NCBI RefSeq assembly: GCF_030815485.1
Contig: NZ_JAUSWV010000002.1
Location: forward strand, 1,178,001 to 1,242,000
Direction of reading: 5' to 3'
DNA: 64,000 nucleotides
Source of the DNA: Streptomyces rishiriensis
Lineage (GTDB): Bacteria > Actinomycetota > Actinomycetes > Streptomycetales > Streptomycetaceae
In this document: positions 28,617 to 37,648 of the stretch, one piece after another
Layout of the letters: each line of letters opens with the position of its first letter
Position numbering within the stretch: the first letter of the stretch is position 1
Position numbers and translations under genes: made by a program
The notes under the pieces: model-generated
Seen by the model: the letters and a program-made list of their open reading frames with translations, nothing else
Told to the model about the DNA's origin: nothing
Database searches by the model: none

Positions 28617-30137
28617 TTGCGGATCAAGTGGCGGCACCGGGCTTTCGGGGCGGCACCGCTGGTGCTGGCCCTGCTGGCGACGACCGGCTGCGAGAGCGCG
28701 CCGGCCGCGCGGCCGAAGCCGACCGCTGCGCCGTCCACGTCCGTGGCCCGGGTGTGCGCCGAGCCCGCGGCGGGGCCGGCGAAGGCGCCGGCGGGCGCGG
28801 TCACGGTCGACCCCGCCGTGGCCGGTGACCTGGCCGCGAAGACCAAGAGCAGCCCCGCGCACACCACCTTCTGGCTCCGACCGGGCACGCACCGGCTCGA
28901 GCCGGACCGCTACGCGCAGGTGATCCCCAAGGAGGGGGACAGCTACCTCGGCGCGCCGGGCGCGGTGCTCGACGGCCGGAAGACCAACCAGTACGCGTTC
29001 GGCGGCACGGCCCGCGACGTGACCATCCGCCACCTGACCGTGCAGGGTTTCGTCGCGCCGCACGACGAGGGCGTGGTCAACCACGACTCGGCCGACGGGT
29101 GGGTGATCGAGCACGCGACGATCCAGAACAACTCCGGCGCCGGGCTGATGGCCGGTGCCCGCCAGCAGGTCCGCGCCAGTTGCCTGCGCGGCAACGGTCA
29201 GTACGGCATGAACGCGTACAAGGGCAGCGGCCGGATCAGGGGCCTGGTGGTCGAGGGCAACGAGATCGTGGCCAACAACAGGGACGACTGGGAACGGCGG
29301 CGGCCCGGCTGCGGCTGCACCGGAGGCGTCAAGTTCTGGGCCGTCGACGGCGCCGACATACGCGGCAACTGGGTGCACGACAACCGCGGAGCCGGGTTGT
29401 GGGCCGACACGAACAACAACGACTTCCGCATCGAGGACAACCTGATCGAGGCCAACGACGGTGCCGCGCTGATCTACGAGACCAGCTACAACGCGGTCGT
29501 CCGGAGGAACACGATCCGGCGGAACAACTGGGTCGAGGGCCGCAGGTACGCCGACCGCGGCGACAACTTCCCGTTCGCGACGGTCTACCTGTCCGAGTCC
29601 GGCGGCGAACCACGGGTCCGGGCCCGCACGGACAAGATCGACATCTATCGGAACGTGCTGGAGAACAACTGGTCCGGCATCACCCTGTGGGAGAACGCCG
29701 ACCGGTTCTGCAACAGCCCGGCCAACACCTCGTCCGGTGACTGCACGTTGCTGGTGCAGAACACCGGCCGCTGCGCACAGCCGGCGATCGCCTCCGCCCC
29801 GCTCTACGCCGACTGCCGGTGGAAGACACAGCGGGTGGACATCCACGACAACCGCTTCGTGCTGGACAAGTCCGTCGTCGACTGCACGGTGAAGTGCGAC
29901 CGCATGGCGGTGCTGGCCAACTACGGCACCTACCCGGACTGGTCGCCGTACCAGGGCGAGCGGGTGGCCGAGGCGATCACCCGCGAGCAGCACAACCGCT
30001 GGCACGACAACGTCTACCTCGGGCCATGGAAATTCGTCGCCCACGACCCGAGCCGGATCCTCGACTCCGGGCAGTGGCAGGGCACGCCGTACCAGCAGGA
30101 CGCGGGCAGCACCTTCCGTGCACGGGACGGTGGTTGA
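28617..30137 (+). CDS. Right-handed beta-helix lipoprotein, candidate glycan-modifying enzyme
   Basis: A 506-residue exported protein. TTG 28617 follows an excellent GGGGGGAGGA. The signal ends in LLALLATTGCES, a relaxed lipobox with Cys25 or so, so it is probably lipid-anchored. The mature part has repeated parallel beta-helix rungs rich in N/G/D (VIEHATIQNNSGAGL, IRGNWVHDNRGAGLW, RIEDNLIEANDGAAL). The segment APHDEG (H149, D150) resembles the DPHD motif of alginate C5-epimerases; that match is short and may be chance. Alternatives are a lyase or a binding protein. It sits between a lyase-like gene and the polymerase/ligase. Confidence 0.8.
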   Translation: MRIKWRHRAFGAAPLVLALLATTGCESAPAARPKPTAAPSTSVARVCAEPAAGPAKAPAGAVTVDPAVAGDLAAKTKSSPAHTTFWLRPGTHRLEPDRYAQVIPKEGDSYLGAPGAVLDGRKTNQYAFGGTARDVTIRHLTVQGFVAPHDEGVVNHDSADGWVIEHATIQNNSGAGLMAGARQQVRASCLRGNGQYGMNAYKGSGRIRGLVVEGNEIVANNRDDWERRRPGCGCTGGVKFWAVDGADIRGNWVHDNRGAGLWADTNNNDFRIEDNLIEANDGAALIYETSYNAVVRRNTIRRNNWVEGRRYADRGDNFPFATVYLSESGGEPRVRARTDKIDIYRNVLENNWSGITLWENADRFCNSPANTSSGDCTLLVQNTGRCAQPAIASAPLYADCRWKTQRVDIHDNRFVLDKSVVDCTVKCDRMAVLANYGTYPDWSPYQGERVAEAITREQHNRWHDNVYLGPWKFVAHDPSRILDSGQWQGTPYQQDAGSTFRARDGG

Positions 30138-30138
30138 G

Positions 30139-31371
30139 ATGCGCAAGGACCACACGTCGAAGCTCGTCGGGACGGTCTGGGGGCTGCTGATCCTCAACAC
30201 GCTCGGCTCCGCCGGGGCGAAGACCATCATCCCGCTGCCCCGCTCCCTCATCCAGATGGTCACCATGGGCGCGCTGGTCGCCGCGTTCGCGCTGGCGCTC
30301 GCGGTCAATCTCCGGCTGCGCGTCCGAGCCAGTACCTACGTCTTCCTGCTCACCCTGCTGCTGGTGCCGAGCGTGATCTCCAGCGCGAACCTGGAGTCCG
30401 GGTTCGGCGCGCTGTTCCGCTGCGCCCGGCTGGCTCTCTTCGTCGGCACGCTGTGGCTGCTCAGCCGCTGGTGGGACGGCGGCCTGACGTTCGTCCGGCA
30501 CCACATCCGGATGTACTTCGCGGTCCTGGGGTCGGTGGCGGCCGGCATGATCATCTCACCGGGCGCCGCCATGCCCGAGCTCTACGGGGGGCGGCTGGTC
30601 GGCGCGTTGTGGCCGCTCACCCCGCCGCAGATCGGACAGTACGCCGCGGTGATCATCGGGCTCACCGTGCTGCTCGTCCTGGGCCGCCGGACCGACAGGG
30701 GCAGCGCGGCGGCGGTCATCGTGCCGGCCCTCGTCCTGCTGGCGCTGACCCACACCCGGACGGCCACGCTCGGCCTGCTCGTCGGACTGGCCCTGGCGAT
30801 CGGCTCGCTCATCCTGACCAGCGCCGCCGCCCGCCGGTTCTTCGTCCGGGCGGTGCTGTGCGCCACCGTGGCCGCGGTGGCGTTCGGCTCCGCGCTGCAG
30901 GCGTGGTTCCTGCGCGGACAGAGCCAGGAGAACTTCAGCAGCCTCACCGGCCGGGCCAAGGTCTGGCACGCCCTGCTGGCAGCTCCCCGCACGACCTCGG
31001 AGCACCTGTTCGGTGCGGGCCTGGGCGACAAGTCGTTCGGCGGGCTGCCGATCGACAACAGCTGGCTGGCCGTCTACCACGAGCAGGGCATGACCGGCGT
31101 CACCCTGGTGGCGGCGATCATCATCGTGCTGGGCGGCGTCGCGTTGCTGCGGCCGCCGTCGCTGTCGAGGGCCTGCGCGATCTTCCTGATCAGCTACTGC
31201 GCGATCGCGTCGTACACGGAGGCCGGGCTGGGCGACGCCTCGCCGTACCTGCTGCATCTGGCCGTGGCCGCCTCGCTGCTGGCGGCACCTGCCGCGGCCA
31301 CTCCCCTCTCGACTCCCGAAGCCCCTCGACGAGGCATCCCGCAAGGGGCCCGAAGATCGGAGGTGACCTGA
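30139..31371 (+). CDS. O-antigen ligase/polymerase-like membrane protein (Wzy/WaaL type)
   Basis: A 410-residue polytopic protein with about ten to eleven membrane helices and one large extracytoplasmic loop. The loop region has the Wzy_C features HTRTATLGLLVG, SLTGRAKVWHALLAAP, LFGAGLGDKSFGG and the ending IDNSWLAVYHEQGMTGV. It either polymerises lipid-linked repeat units or ligates the finished chain to the envelope; the two cannot be told apart by sequence. ATG 30139 lies one base after the previous stop; an upstream in-frame GTG at 30118 is less likely because it would overlap. With the flippase gene downstream it completes a Wzx/Wzy-type pathway. Confidence 0.84.
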   Translation: MRKDHTSKLVGTVWGLLILNTLGSAGAKTIIPLPRSLIQMVTMGALVAAFALALAVNLRLRVRASTYVFLLTLLLVPSVISSANLESGFGALFRCARLALFVGTLWLLSRWWDGGLTFVRHHIRMYFAVLGSVAAGMIISPGAAMPELYGGRLVGALWPLTPPQIGQYAAVIIGLTVLLVLGRRTDRGSAAAVIVPALVLLALTHTRTATLGLLVGLALAIGSLILTSAAARRFFVRAVLCATVAAVAFGSALQAWFLRGQSQENFSSLTGRAKVWHALLAAPRTTSEHLFGAGLGDKSFGGLPIDNSWLAVYHEQGMTGVTLVAAIIIVLGGVALLRPPSLSRACAIFLISYCAIASYTEAGLGDASPYLLHLAVAASLLAAPAAATPLSTPEAPRRGIPQGARRSEVT

Positions 31372-31373
31372 GC

Positions 31374-32648
31374 ATGCACGTCCTCGTGGTGCACAACCGC
31401 TACTCCTCGGCGCAGCCGAGCGGAGAGAACAAGGTCGTCGACCAGGAAGTGGCGCTGCTGCGCGAAGCCGGTCACCGGGTCGAGGTGTTCGAGCGGCGCA
31501 GCGACGACATCGCCGCCCGGTCCCTGCTGGGCAAGGCCGCGATACCGCTGCTGGTGCCGTGGAACCCGGCGGTCCGCGCGGAGCTCGCCGCCCGGCTGCG
31601 CACCGAGCGGCCGGACGTGGTGCACGTCCACAACGTCTTCCCGCTCCTGTCGCCGGCGGTGCTGGCCGCCTGCGCCGACGCCGGGGTGCCCGTCGTGGCC
31701 ACGCTGCACAACTACACCCAGATCTGCCCGCCCGGCACGCTGCAGCGGGACGGCCGGCCGTGCACCGAGTGCGTCGGGTCCGCGCCGCTGCCCGCCGTCC
31801 GGCACGGCTGCTACCGGAACTCCCGGCTGGCGACGGTGCCGCTCGCGGTCAGCCTGTCGGTCAACCGGCGGCGGTGGTGGTCCGGCGTGGAGCGGTTCTT
31901 CTGCATCTCCGCGGCGCAGCGCGACGTCCTGGTACGGGCCGGCATGCCACCCGAGCGGCTGGCGGTGAAGCACAACTTCGTGCCCGACCCGGGCGCCTGC
32001 CGAACGGGCGACGGCGAGCATCTGCTGTATCTCGGCCGGCTCGCGGAGGCCAAGGGCGTGCGGCTGCTGATGGCCGCGTGGGACGCGATCGCCGCCGACG
32101 GCGGTGTGGGCGTGCCGCTCGTGATCGCCGGCACCGGGCCACTGGAGCGGGAGGTGGCCGCCTGGGCGGCGGGCCGGGACGACGCGCGGTACGTCGGCCT
32201 GTACGACCTGGCGGAGTGCCGGCGGGCCATCGCGCGGTCGGTCGCCGTGGTGGCTCCCTCCACCTGGCTGGAGGCCTTCGGTCTGGTGGTCGTGGAGGCG
32301 ATGGCGGCGGGGGTCCCCGTCGTCGCCGCCGGTCACGGCGCCTTCGTCGAACTCGTCGAGGACGGTGGGACCGGGCTGCTGCACCGGCCGGGGGAAACCG
32401 CCTCGCTCGCGTCCTGCATACGCCGGATCGCGGCCGAGCCGGACCGTAACCGGGAGATGGGGCAGGCGGCCCGGCGCCGTTACGAGCAGGACTTCAGCCC
32501 GGCCGTCGGGCTGGAGCGCCTGGTGGAGGGGTACCGCACCGCGCTCGCGGGTCGGTCCGGCGGCGGGGACAGCCCGCCGCCGGTAGGGGACGGAAGCACT
32601 GGCTCGCGGCGGGGGAACCCGCGCGAGCGGGATGGGGGCAGTAGATGA
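31374..32648 (+). CDS. GT4-family glycosyltransferase
   Basis: A 424-residue GT-B glycosyltransferase. The N-terminal LVVHNRYSSAQPSGENKVVDQEV with the GEN turn, DVVHVHNVFPLLSP and TLHNYTQICPPGTLQRDG, and C-terminal LLYLGRLAEAKGVRLLMAAW and PSTWLEAFGLVVVEAMAAGVPVVA, are characteristic of polysaccharide GT4 enzymes; the EAFGLVVVEA segment carries the donor-binding EX7E. A cysteine cluster in the middle (RPCTECVGSAPLPAVRHGC) is common in this subgroup. The tail after about residue 395 is low-complexity. It starts two bases after the upstream stop and its own stop overlaps the next ATG. Confidence 0.88.
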   Translation: MHVLVVHNRYSSAQPSGENKVVDQEVALLREAGHRVEVFERRSDDIAARSLLGKAAIPLLVPWNPAVRAELAARLRTERPDVVHVHNVFPLLSPAVLAACADAGVPVVATLHNYTQICPPGTLQRDGRPCTECVGSAPLPAVRHGCYRNSRLATVPLAVSLSVNRRRWWSGVERFFCISAAQRDVLVRAGMPPERLAVKHNFVPDPGACRTGDGEHLLYLGRLAEAKGVRLLMAAWDAIAADGGVGVPLVIAGTGPLEREVAAWAAGRDDARYVGLYDLAECRRAIARSVAVVAPSTWLEAFGLVVVEAMAAGVPVVAAGHGAFVELVEDGGTGLLHRPGETASLASCIRRIAAEPDRNREMGQAARRRYEQDFSPAVGLERLVEGYRTALAGRSGGGDSPPPVGDGSTGSRRGNPRERDGGSR

Positions 32649-33880
32649 CACGATGCCGACTCTGCGGCTCGGCGGCGCTGACAAGCGTCGTCGATCTCGG
32701 GGCGACTCCGCCGTGTGAGAGCTTTCTCGCCGCGGACCAACTGGATCTGCCGGAGCCGGCGTACCCGCTGCATCTGCGGGTCTGCACCGACTGCTGGCTC
32801 GCGCAGATCCCTCCGCTGATCACGCCGGAGGAGACCTTCACGCAGTACGCGTACTTCTCCTCCTACTCGACCTCCTGGGTGGAGCACGCGCGCGCCTTCG
32901 TCGCCGACGCCGTACGGCGGCTGGACCTCGGCGCCGACGCCTTCGTGGTCGAGGTCGCGAGCAACGACGGATACCTGCTGAGGCATGTGGTGGACCGCGG
33001 GATGCGCTGCCTCGGCATCGAGCCCTCGGTGAACGTCGGCGCCACGGCGCGGGACGCGGGTGTGCCCACGCTCACGGCGTTCCTGGACCCGGCCACCGGC
33101 TCGGACGTCCGCGCCGAGCACGGCCCTGCGGACCTGGTCGTGGCCAACAACGTGTACGCGCACATCCCGGACGTGGTCGGGTTCACCCGGGGGCTGCGCG
33201 CCCTGGTCGCCGACGACGGCTGGGTCTCCATCGAGGTGCAGCACCTGCTGACCCTGATCGAGGAGAACCAGTACGACACGATCTACCACGAGCACTTCCA
33301 GTACTACACGGTCGCGTCCGCGATCCGGGCGCTGGCGAGCGGCGGACTGGCGCTCGTGGACGTCGAGTTGCTGCCCACGCACGGCGGCTCCGTCCGGCTG
33401 TGGGCCCGCCCGGCCGAGGTGGCCGGCGAGCCGACCCGGCGGGTGACCGACGTGCTCGACCGGGAGAAGGCCGCCGGCCTCCAGGAGCTGTCCGGGTACA
33501 CCGAGTTCTCGTCCCGGGTGGCCAAGGTGCGCCGGGACCTGCTGCGGTTCCTCGTCGAGGCGGCCGAGCGCGGCGAGACGGTCGTCGGCTACGGCGCCCC
33601 GGGCAAGGGCAACACCCTGCTCAACCACTGCGGCATCCGGCCCGACCTGCTCCCGTACACGGTCGACCGCAACCCCTACAAGCACGGCAGGTACACGCCG
33701 GGCACCCGCATCCCGATCCTGCCGCCCGAGCAGATCGCCGCCGACCGGCCTGACTACGTGCTCGTGCTGCCGTGGAACCTGCGGGCCGAGCTGGTCGAGC
33801 AGCTGTCGTTCGTGCACGCCTGGGGCGGCCGACTCGTCTTTCCCATACCGGAACTGAGCATTGTCGAGGTCAAGGCATGA
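32645..33880 (+). CDS. Nucleotide-sugar C-methyltransferase with N-terminal zinc site
   Basis: A 411-residue SAM-dependent methyltransferase of the TylC3/NovU type that places a methyl branch on a keto-sugar carbon. The N-terminal Methyltransf_13 zinc site is CRLCGS (residues 4-7) with CTDCW; the SAM domain has FVVEVASNDGYLLRHV and DLVVANNVYAHIPDV; the active-site segment QYDTIYHEHFQYYT and the C-terminal GYGAPGKGNTLLNHCGI and PYTVDRNPYKHG are standard. Known members act on 4-keto-6-deoxy sugars, yet no 4,6-dehydratase gene is seen here. It is linked by ATGA overlaps to both neighbours and forms a module with the cytidylyltransferase. Confidence 0.9.
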   Translation: MTRCRLCGSAALTSVVDLGATPPCESFLAADQLDLPEPAYPLHLRVCTDCWLAQIPPLITPEETFTQYAYFSSYSTSWVEHARAFVADAVRRLDLGADAFVVEVASNDGYLLRHVVDRGMRCLGIEPSVNVGATARDAGVPTLTAFLDPATGSDVRAEHGPADLVVANNVYAHIPDVVGFTRGLRALVADDGWVSIEVQHLLTLIEENQYDTIYHEHFQYYTVASAIRALASGGLALVDVELLPTHGGSVRLWARPAEVAGEPTRRVTDVLDREKAAGLQELSGYTEFSSRVAKVRRDLLRFLVEAAERGETVVGYGAPGKGNTLLNHCGIRPDLLPYTVDRNPYKHGRYTPGTRIPILPPEQIAADRPDYVLVLPWNLRAELVEQLSFVHAWGGRLVFPIPELSIVEVKA

Positions 33881-34704
33881 AGGTCGTACTGTTCTGCGGC
33901 GGCTACGGGCTGCGCATGCGCAGCGGAGCCTCCGACGACGTGCCCAAGCCGATGGCGATGGTCGGCCCGCGACCGCTGATCTGGCACGTCATGCGCTACT
34001 ACGCGTACTTCGGGCACACGGAGTTCATCCTGTGCCTCGGGTACGGGGCTCACCACATCAAGGACTTCTTCCTCAACTACGAGGAGACGACGTCCAACGA
34101 CTTCGTGCTGCGGGGCGGACAGACCGAGCTGCTGTCCACCGACATCGCCTCCTGGACGATCACGTTCGCGCAGACCGGCATCGAGTCACCGATCGGGGAG
34201 CGGCTGCGCCGGGTGCGGCACCACCTGGACGGCGACGAGATGTTCCTCGCCAACTACGCCGACGTGCTCACCGACGCCCCGCTGCCCGAGATGATCGACC
34301 GGTTCGCCCGGCGCGACGCCGGTGCGTCGATGATGGTGGTGCCGCCGCAGTCCTCGTTCCACTGCGTGGACCTGGGTGACGACGGCCTGGTGGGGGGCAT
34401 CACCGCGGTGAGCGACATGCCGCTGTGGGAGAACGGCGGCTACTTCGTGCTCCGCCAGGAGGTCTTCGACCACATCCCGGAGAACGGGGACCTGGTCGCC
34501 GACGGCTGTGCCCAACTGGCCAAGCGCGGCCGGTTGCTGGCGCACCAGCACCGCGGCTTCTGGAAGCCGACCGACACCGTGAAGGAGCGGGCCGCGCTCG
34601 ACTACGCCTACGCCCGGGGTGACCGCCCGTGGGCGGTGTGGGAACGGGACGGTGCGGCGGTGAGCGCGTCCGGCGGCGGACAGGGCTCCGGAGCGAGGGC
34701 GTGA
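33877..34704 (+). CDS. rfbF: Glucose-1-phosphate cytidylyltransferase-like nucleotidyltransferase
   Basis: A 275-residue nucleotidyltransferase that activates a sugar 1-phosphate, probably with CTP. It resembles RfbF/DdhA in FILCLGYGAHHIKDFFLNYE, MFLANYADVLTDAPL, NGGYFVLRQEVFDHI and GFWKPTDTVKERAALD. The nucleotide loop is unusual, GGYGLRMRS in place of GGxGTRL, although the substrate lysine in VPKPMAMVGPRPLIWH is kept. It may therefore use a different nucleotide or sugar. It is coupled by 4-bp overlaps to the methyltransferase (upstream) and the PIG-L deacetylase (downstream). Confidence 0.85.
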   Translation: MKVVLFCGGYGLRMRSGASDDVPKPMAMVGPRPLIWHVMRYYAYFGHTEFILCLGYGAHHIKDFFLNYEETTSNDFVLRGGQTELLSTDIASWTITFAQTGIESPIGERLRRVRHHLDGDEMFLANYADVLTDAPLPEMIDRFARRDAGASMMVVPPQSSFHCVDLGDDGLVGGITAVSDMPLWENGGYFVLRQEVFDHIPENGDLVADGCAQLAKRGRLLAHQHRGFWKPTDTVKERAALDYAYARGDRPWAVWERDGAAVSASGGGQGSGARA

Positions 34705-35348
34705 TCCGGCTCGGGACCGGGCGCCTGGACCGGATCGTCGCCGTGGGCGCGCACTGCGACGACATCGCCATCGGCGCCGGCGGCACCCTGCTGACGCTGT
34801 GCCTGGCGCGGCCGGGCGTCCGGGTGGACGCGCTGGTGCTCTCCGGCGGTGGCGGCGAGCGGGAGCAGGAGGAGCTGGCCGCGCTCACCGCCTTCTGTCC
34901 GGGGGCGGATCTGCGGCTGACGGTGCACAAGCTGCCGGACGGCCGGTTCCCGGCGCACTGGGAGGAGGCCAAGGCCGCGGTCGAGGAACTGCGCGCGCAG
35001 ACCGGGCCGGACCTGGTGCTGGCCCCGCGCACCGATGACGCGCACCAGGATCACCGCGGCCTGGCGAAGCTGATGACCACCGCGTTCCGCGACCACCTCG
35101 TGCTCGGCTACGAGATCGTCAAGTGGGACGGCGATCTCGGCCGGCCGGCGGCGTACCAGCCGCTGTCGCCGGAGATCGCCGAACGGAAGGTGCGGCTGCT
35201 GCAGGAGCACTACCCCTCGCAGCGGCACCGGCCCTGGTACGACCGGGAAGCCTTCCTCGGTCTGGCCCGGATCCGCGGGATCGAATGTCACGCGCGATAC
35301 GCCGAGGCGTTCGCCGTCACCAAACTCACTCTCGACCTGGGGGAATGA
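34701..35348 (+). CDS. PIG-L/LmbE-family zinc deacetylase
   Basis: A 215-residue zinc hydrolase of the family that removes acetyl groups from N-acetylglucosamine-type substrates (PIG-L, MshB, BshB). Zinc ligands and base are in VAVGAHCDDIAIGAGG (AHCDD in place of AHPDD) and the second motif RTDDAHQDHRGLAKL. The GTG at 34701 overlaps the previous stop (GTGA). It suggests an N-acetyl sugar precursor in the CDP-sugar branch, or another acylated intermediate. It is always in the middle of the methyltransferase-cytidylyltransferase-epimerase module here. Confidence 0.87.
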   Translation: MIRLGTGRLDRIVAVGAHCDDIAIGAGGTLLTLCLARPGVRVDALVLSGGGGEREQEELAALTAFCPGADLRLTVHKLPDGRFPAHWEEAKAAVEELRAQTGPDLVLAPRTDDAHQDHRGLAKLMTTAFRDHLVLGYEIVKWDGDLGRPAAYQPLSPEIAERKVRLLQEHYPSQRHRPWYDREAFLGLARIRGIECHARYAEAFAVTKLTLDLGE

Positions 35349-35351
35349 ACC

Positions 35352-36377
35352 TTGCGCGTACTGCTGACCGGACATCAGGGCTACCTGGGCACCGTGATGG
35401 CCCCCGTGCTCGCGGCCGCCGGGCACGAGGTCGTCGGTCTTGACGCCGGCCTGTTCGCCGACTGCGTGCTCGGCCCGACGCCCGCGGACCCGCGGGGGCA
35501 TCGGGTCGACCTGCGCGACGTCACGGCCCAACACGTGGCCGGGGTCGACGCCGTGATCCACCTGGCCGCGCTGTCCAACGACCCGCTGGGATCGCTGGCG
35601 CCGGAGCTCACCTACGACATCAACCATCACGCGTCCGTGCGGCTGGCCCGGCTGGCCCGCGACGCCGGAGTGCAGCGCTTCCTGTACGCGTCGACCTGCT
35701 CCGTCTACGGCGCCGCCGGCGGAGACGACCTGGTGACGGAGGAGGCCCCGCTGCGGCCCGTGACACCGTACGCGGAGTCCAAGGTGCGGGTGGAGGACGA
35801 TCTGCACGCGCTCTGCGACGGCGACTTCAGCCCGGTGTTCCTGCGCAACGCCACCGCCTTCGGCTTCTCGCCCCGGCTGCGCGCCGACATCGTGCTGAAC
35901 AACCTGGTGGGCCACGCGCTCCTGTCCGGCGAGGTGCTGGTCCTCTCCGACGGCACCCCCTGGCGCCCGCTGGTGCACGCCGCCGACATCGCACGGGCCT
36001 TCGCGGCCGCGCTGACCGCGCCGCGGGAGGCCGTGCACGACCGGGCGTTCAACATCGGCAGCGAGATCAACAACGTCACGGTCGCCGAGATCGCCGAGCA
36101 GGTCGCCGAGGCGGTGACCGACTCGCGGGTGGTGATCACCGGGGAGAACGGTGCCGATCCCCGGTCGTACCGGGTGGACTTCTCCCGGTTCCGCGCCGCG
36201 ATCCCCGGCTTCGACTGCGAGTGGACGGTGAAACAGGGCGCGCTCGAACTCGCCGACGCCTACCGGAAACACGGCCTGACCCGCGAGGGCTTCGAGCGCC
36301 GCTACACCCGGCTGGCCGTGCTGCGCGCGGCGTCCGACACCGGCGCCGTCGACGACACCCTGCGGTGGCGCCGATGA
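35352..36377 (+). CDS. NAD-dependent nucleotide-sugar epimerase/dehydratase
   Basis: A 341-residue extended short-chain dehydrogenase that acts on the sugar of a nucleotide sugar. NAD binding is LLTGHQGYLGTVM (GxxGYLG form), then DVTAQHVAGVDAVIHLAAL, the serine motif ASTCSVYGA, and the catalytic YAESK. The segment NATAFGFSPRLRADIVLNNLV is like that of WcaG/Gmd-related epimerases. The TTG at 35352 follows GGGGGAATGAACC. It could be the missing dehydratase of the CDP-sugar module, but its sequence features look like those of 4-epimerase/reductases rather than of RfbG-type dehydratases. Confidence 0.88.
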   Translation: MRVLLTGHQGYLGTVMAPVLAAAGHEVVGLDAGLFADCVLGPTPADPRGHRVDLRDVTAQHVAGVDAVIHLAALSNDPLGSLAPELTYDINHHASVRLARLARDAGVQRFLYASTCSVYGAAGGDDLVTEEAPLRPVTPYAESKVRVEDDLHALCDGDFSPVFLRNATAFGFSPRLRADIVLNNLVGHALLSGEVLVLSDGTPWRPLVHAADIARAFAAALTAPREAVHDRAFNIGSEINNVTVAEIAEQVAEAVTDSRVVITGENGADPRSYRVDFSRFRAAIPGFDCEWTVKQGALELADAYRKHGLTREGFERRYTRLAVLRAASDTGAVDDTLRWRR

Positions 36378-37648
36378 CCACGGCCGGCGAGGAGATGTAC
36401 GCGCTGGTGGAACGGTTGTACCCGCTGTGCCGGAGCATCACCGGCGACGGCGTGCGCGCCACCCTGGACATCGTCGGAGAGTACGTCCCGCTGCAGACGC
36501 ACGAGGTGCCGACCGGGACTCAGGTGCTCGACTGGACGGTGCCGCAGGAGTGGAACATCCGCGGCGCCCACATCGCCGACTCCGCCGGCCGCCGGGTCGT
36601 CGACTTCGCCGCGTCCAGCCTGCACGTCCTCGGCTACAGCGTGCCGGTGTCGGCGACCCTGCCGCTGTCCGAACTCCGCGCGCACCTGCACACCCTGCCG
36701 GACCACCCGGCCTGGGTGCCGTACCGCACCAGCTACTACAAGCCGGAATGGGGCTTCTGCCTGGCCCAGGAGACCCTGGACGCGATGCCGGACGGCGAGT
36801 ACGAGGTGCGCATCGACTCCACACTCGCCGACGGCCACCTGACGTACGCCGAGCACGTGGTCCCCGGGCAGGTCCCCGACGAGGTGATCGTCTCCAGCCA
36901 CGTCTGCCACCCGTCGCTGGCCAACGACAACCTGGCCGGCATCGCGGTGGCGGTGTTCCTGGCCCGGGCGCTGGCGGAGCGGACGCCGTACTACACCTAC
37001 CGCTTCATCTTCGCGCCCGGCACCATCGGGGCGATCACCTGGCTGGCCCGCAACGCGGCGCGGGTGGAACGGGTCAAGCACGGCCTGGTGCTGGCCTGCG
37101 CCGGGGACCCGGGCAGGCTGACGTACAAGCAGAGCAGGCGCGGCGACGCGGAGATCGACCGGGTGCTGCGGCATGTGCTGGCAGCCTCCGAACGCCCGCA
37201 TCACATCACCGAGTTCACGCCGTACGGCTACGACGAGCGGCAGTTCTGCTCGCCCGGGTTCGATCTCGGCGTGGGTTCGCTCAGCCGGACCCCGTACTCC
37301 GGCTACCCCGAGTACCACACCTCTGCGGACAATCTGGACTTCGTCTCCCCGGAGGCGATGGCGGACACCCTTTCCGTCTGCCGCGAGGCGTTCGCCGTCC
37401 TCGACCGCAACCGGCACTACGTCAACCTCAGCCCCTACGGCGAGCCGCAGCTGGGCCGGCGGGGGTTGTACGACGCGCTGGGTGGCCGCAGCGACACCAA
37501 GCAGGCTCAGCTGGCCATGCTCTGGGTGCTCAACCTCTCCGACGGAGAGCACGCTCTGCTGGACGTCGCCGAGCGGTCCGGGCTGCCGTTCGACACCGTC
37601 GCCGCCGCGGCCGACGCCCTGCACGGCGCCGGGCTGATCAAGGCATGA
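36374..37648 (+). CDS. DUF4910 aminopeptidase-like protein
   Basis: A 424-residue protein of the DUF4910 family: an M28-like zinc hydrolase core with an N-terminal insert and a C-terminal winged helix (about residues 370-424, KQAQLAMLWVLNLSDGEHALLDVAERSGLPF). Metal ligands look intact: HVCHPSLANDNLAG (about residues 175-188) and EYHTSADNLD (about 312-321). No signal peptide, so it acts in the cytoplasm. The family is repeatedly found with cytidylyltransferase, PIG-L and epimerase genes in surface-glycan loci, as here, which argues against a role as a general peptidase. Function unknown; it might trim an aminoacyl or acyl group from a sugar intermediate. Confidence 0.85.
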   Translation: MTTAGEEMYALVERLYPLCRSITGDGVRATLDIVGEYVPLQTHEVPTGTQVLDWTVPQEWNIRGAHIADSAGRRVVDFAASSLHVLGYSVPVSATLPLSELRAHLHTLPDHPAWVPYRTSYYKPEWGFCLAQETLDAMPDGEYEVRIDSTLADGHLTYAEHVVPGQVPDEVIVSSHVCHPSLANDNLAGIAVAVFLARALAERTPYYTYRFIFAPGTIGAITWLARNAARVERVKHGLVLACAGDPGRLTYKQSRRGDAEIDRVLRHVLAASERPHHITEFTPYGYDERQFCSPGFDLGVGSLSRTPYSGYPEYHTSADNLDFVSPEAMADTLSVCREAFAVLDRNRHYVNLSPYGEPQLGRRGLYDALGGRSDTKQAQLAMLWVLNLSDGEHALLDVAERSGLPFDTVAAAADALHGAGLIKA

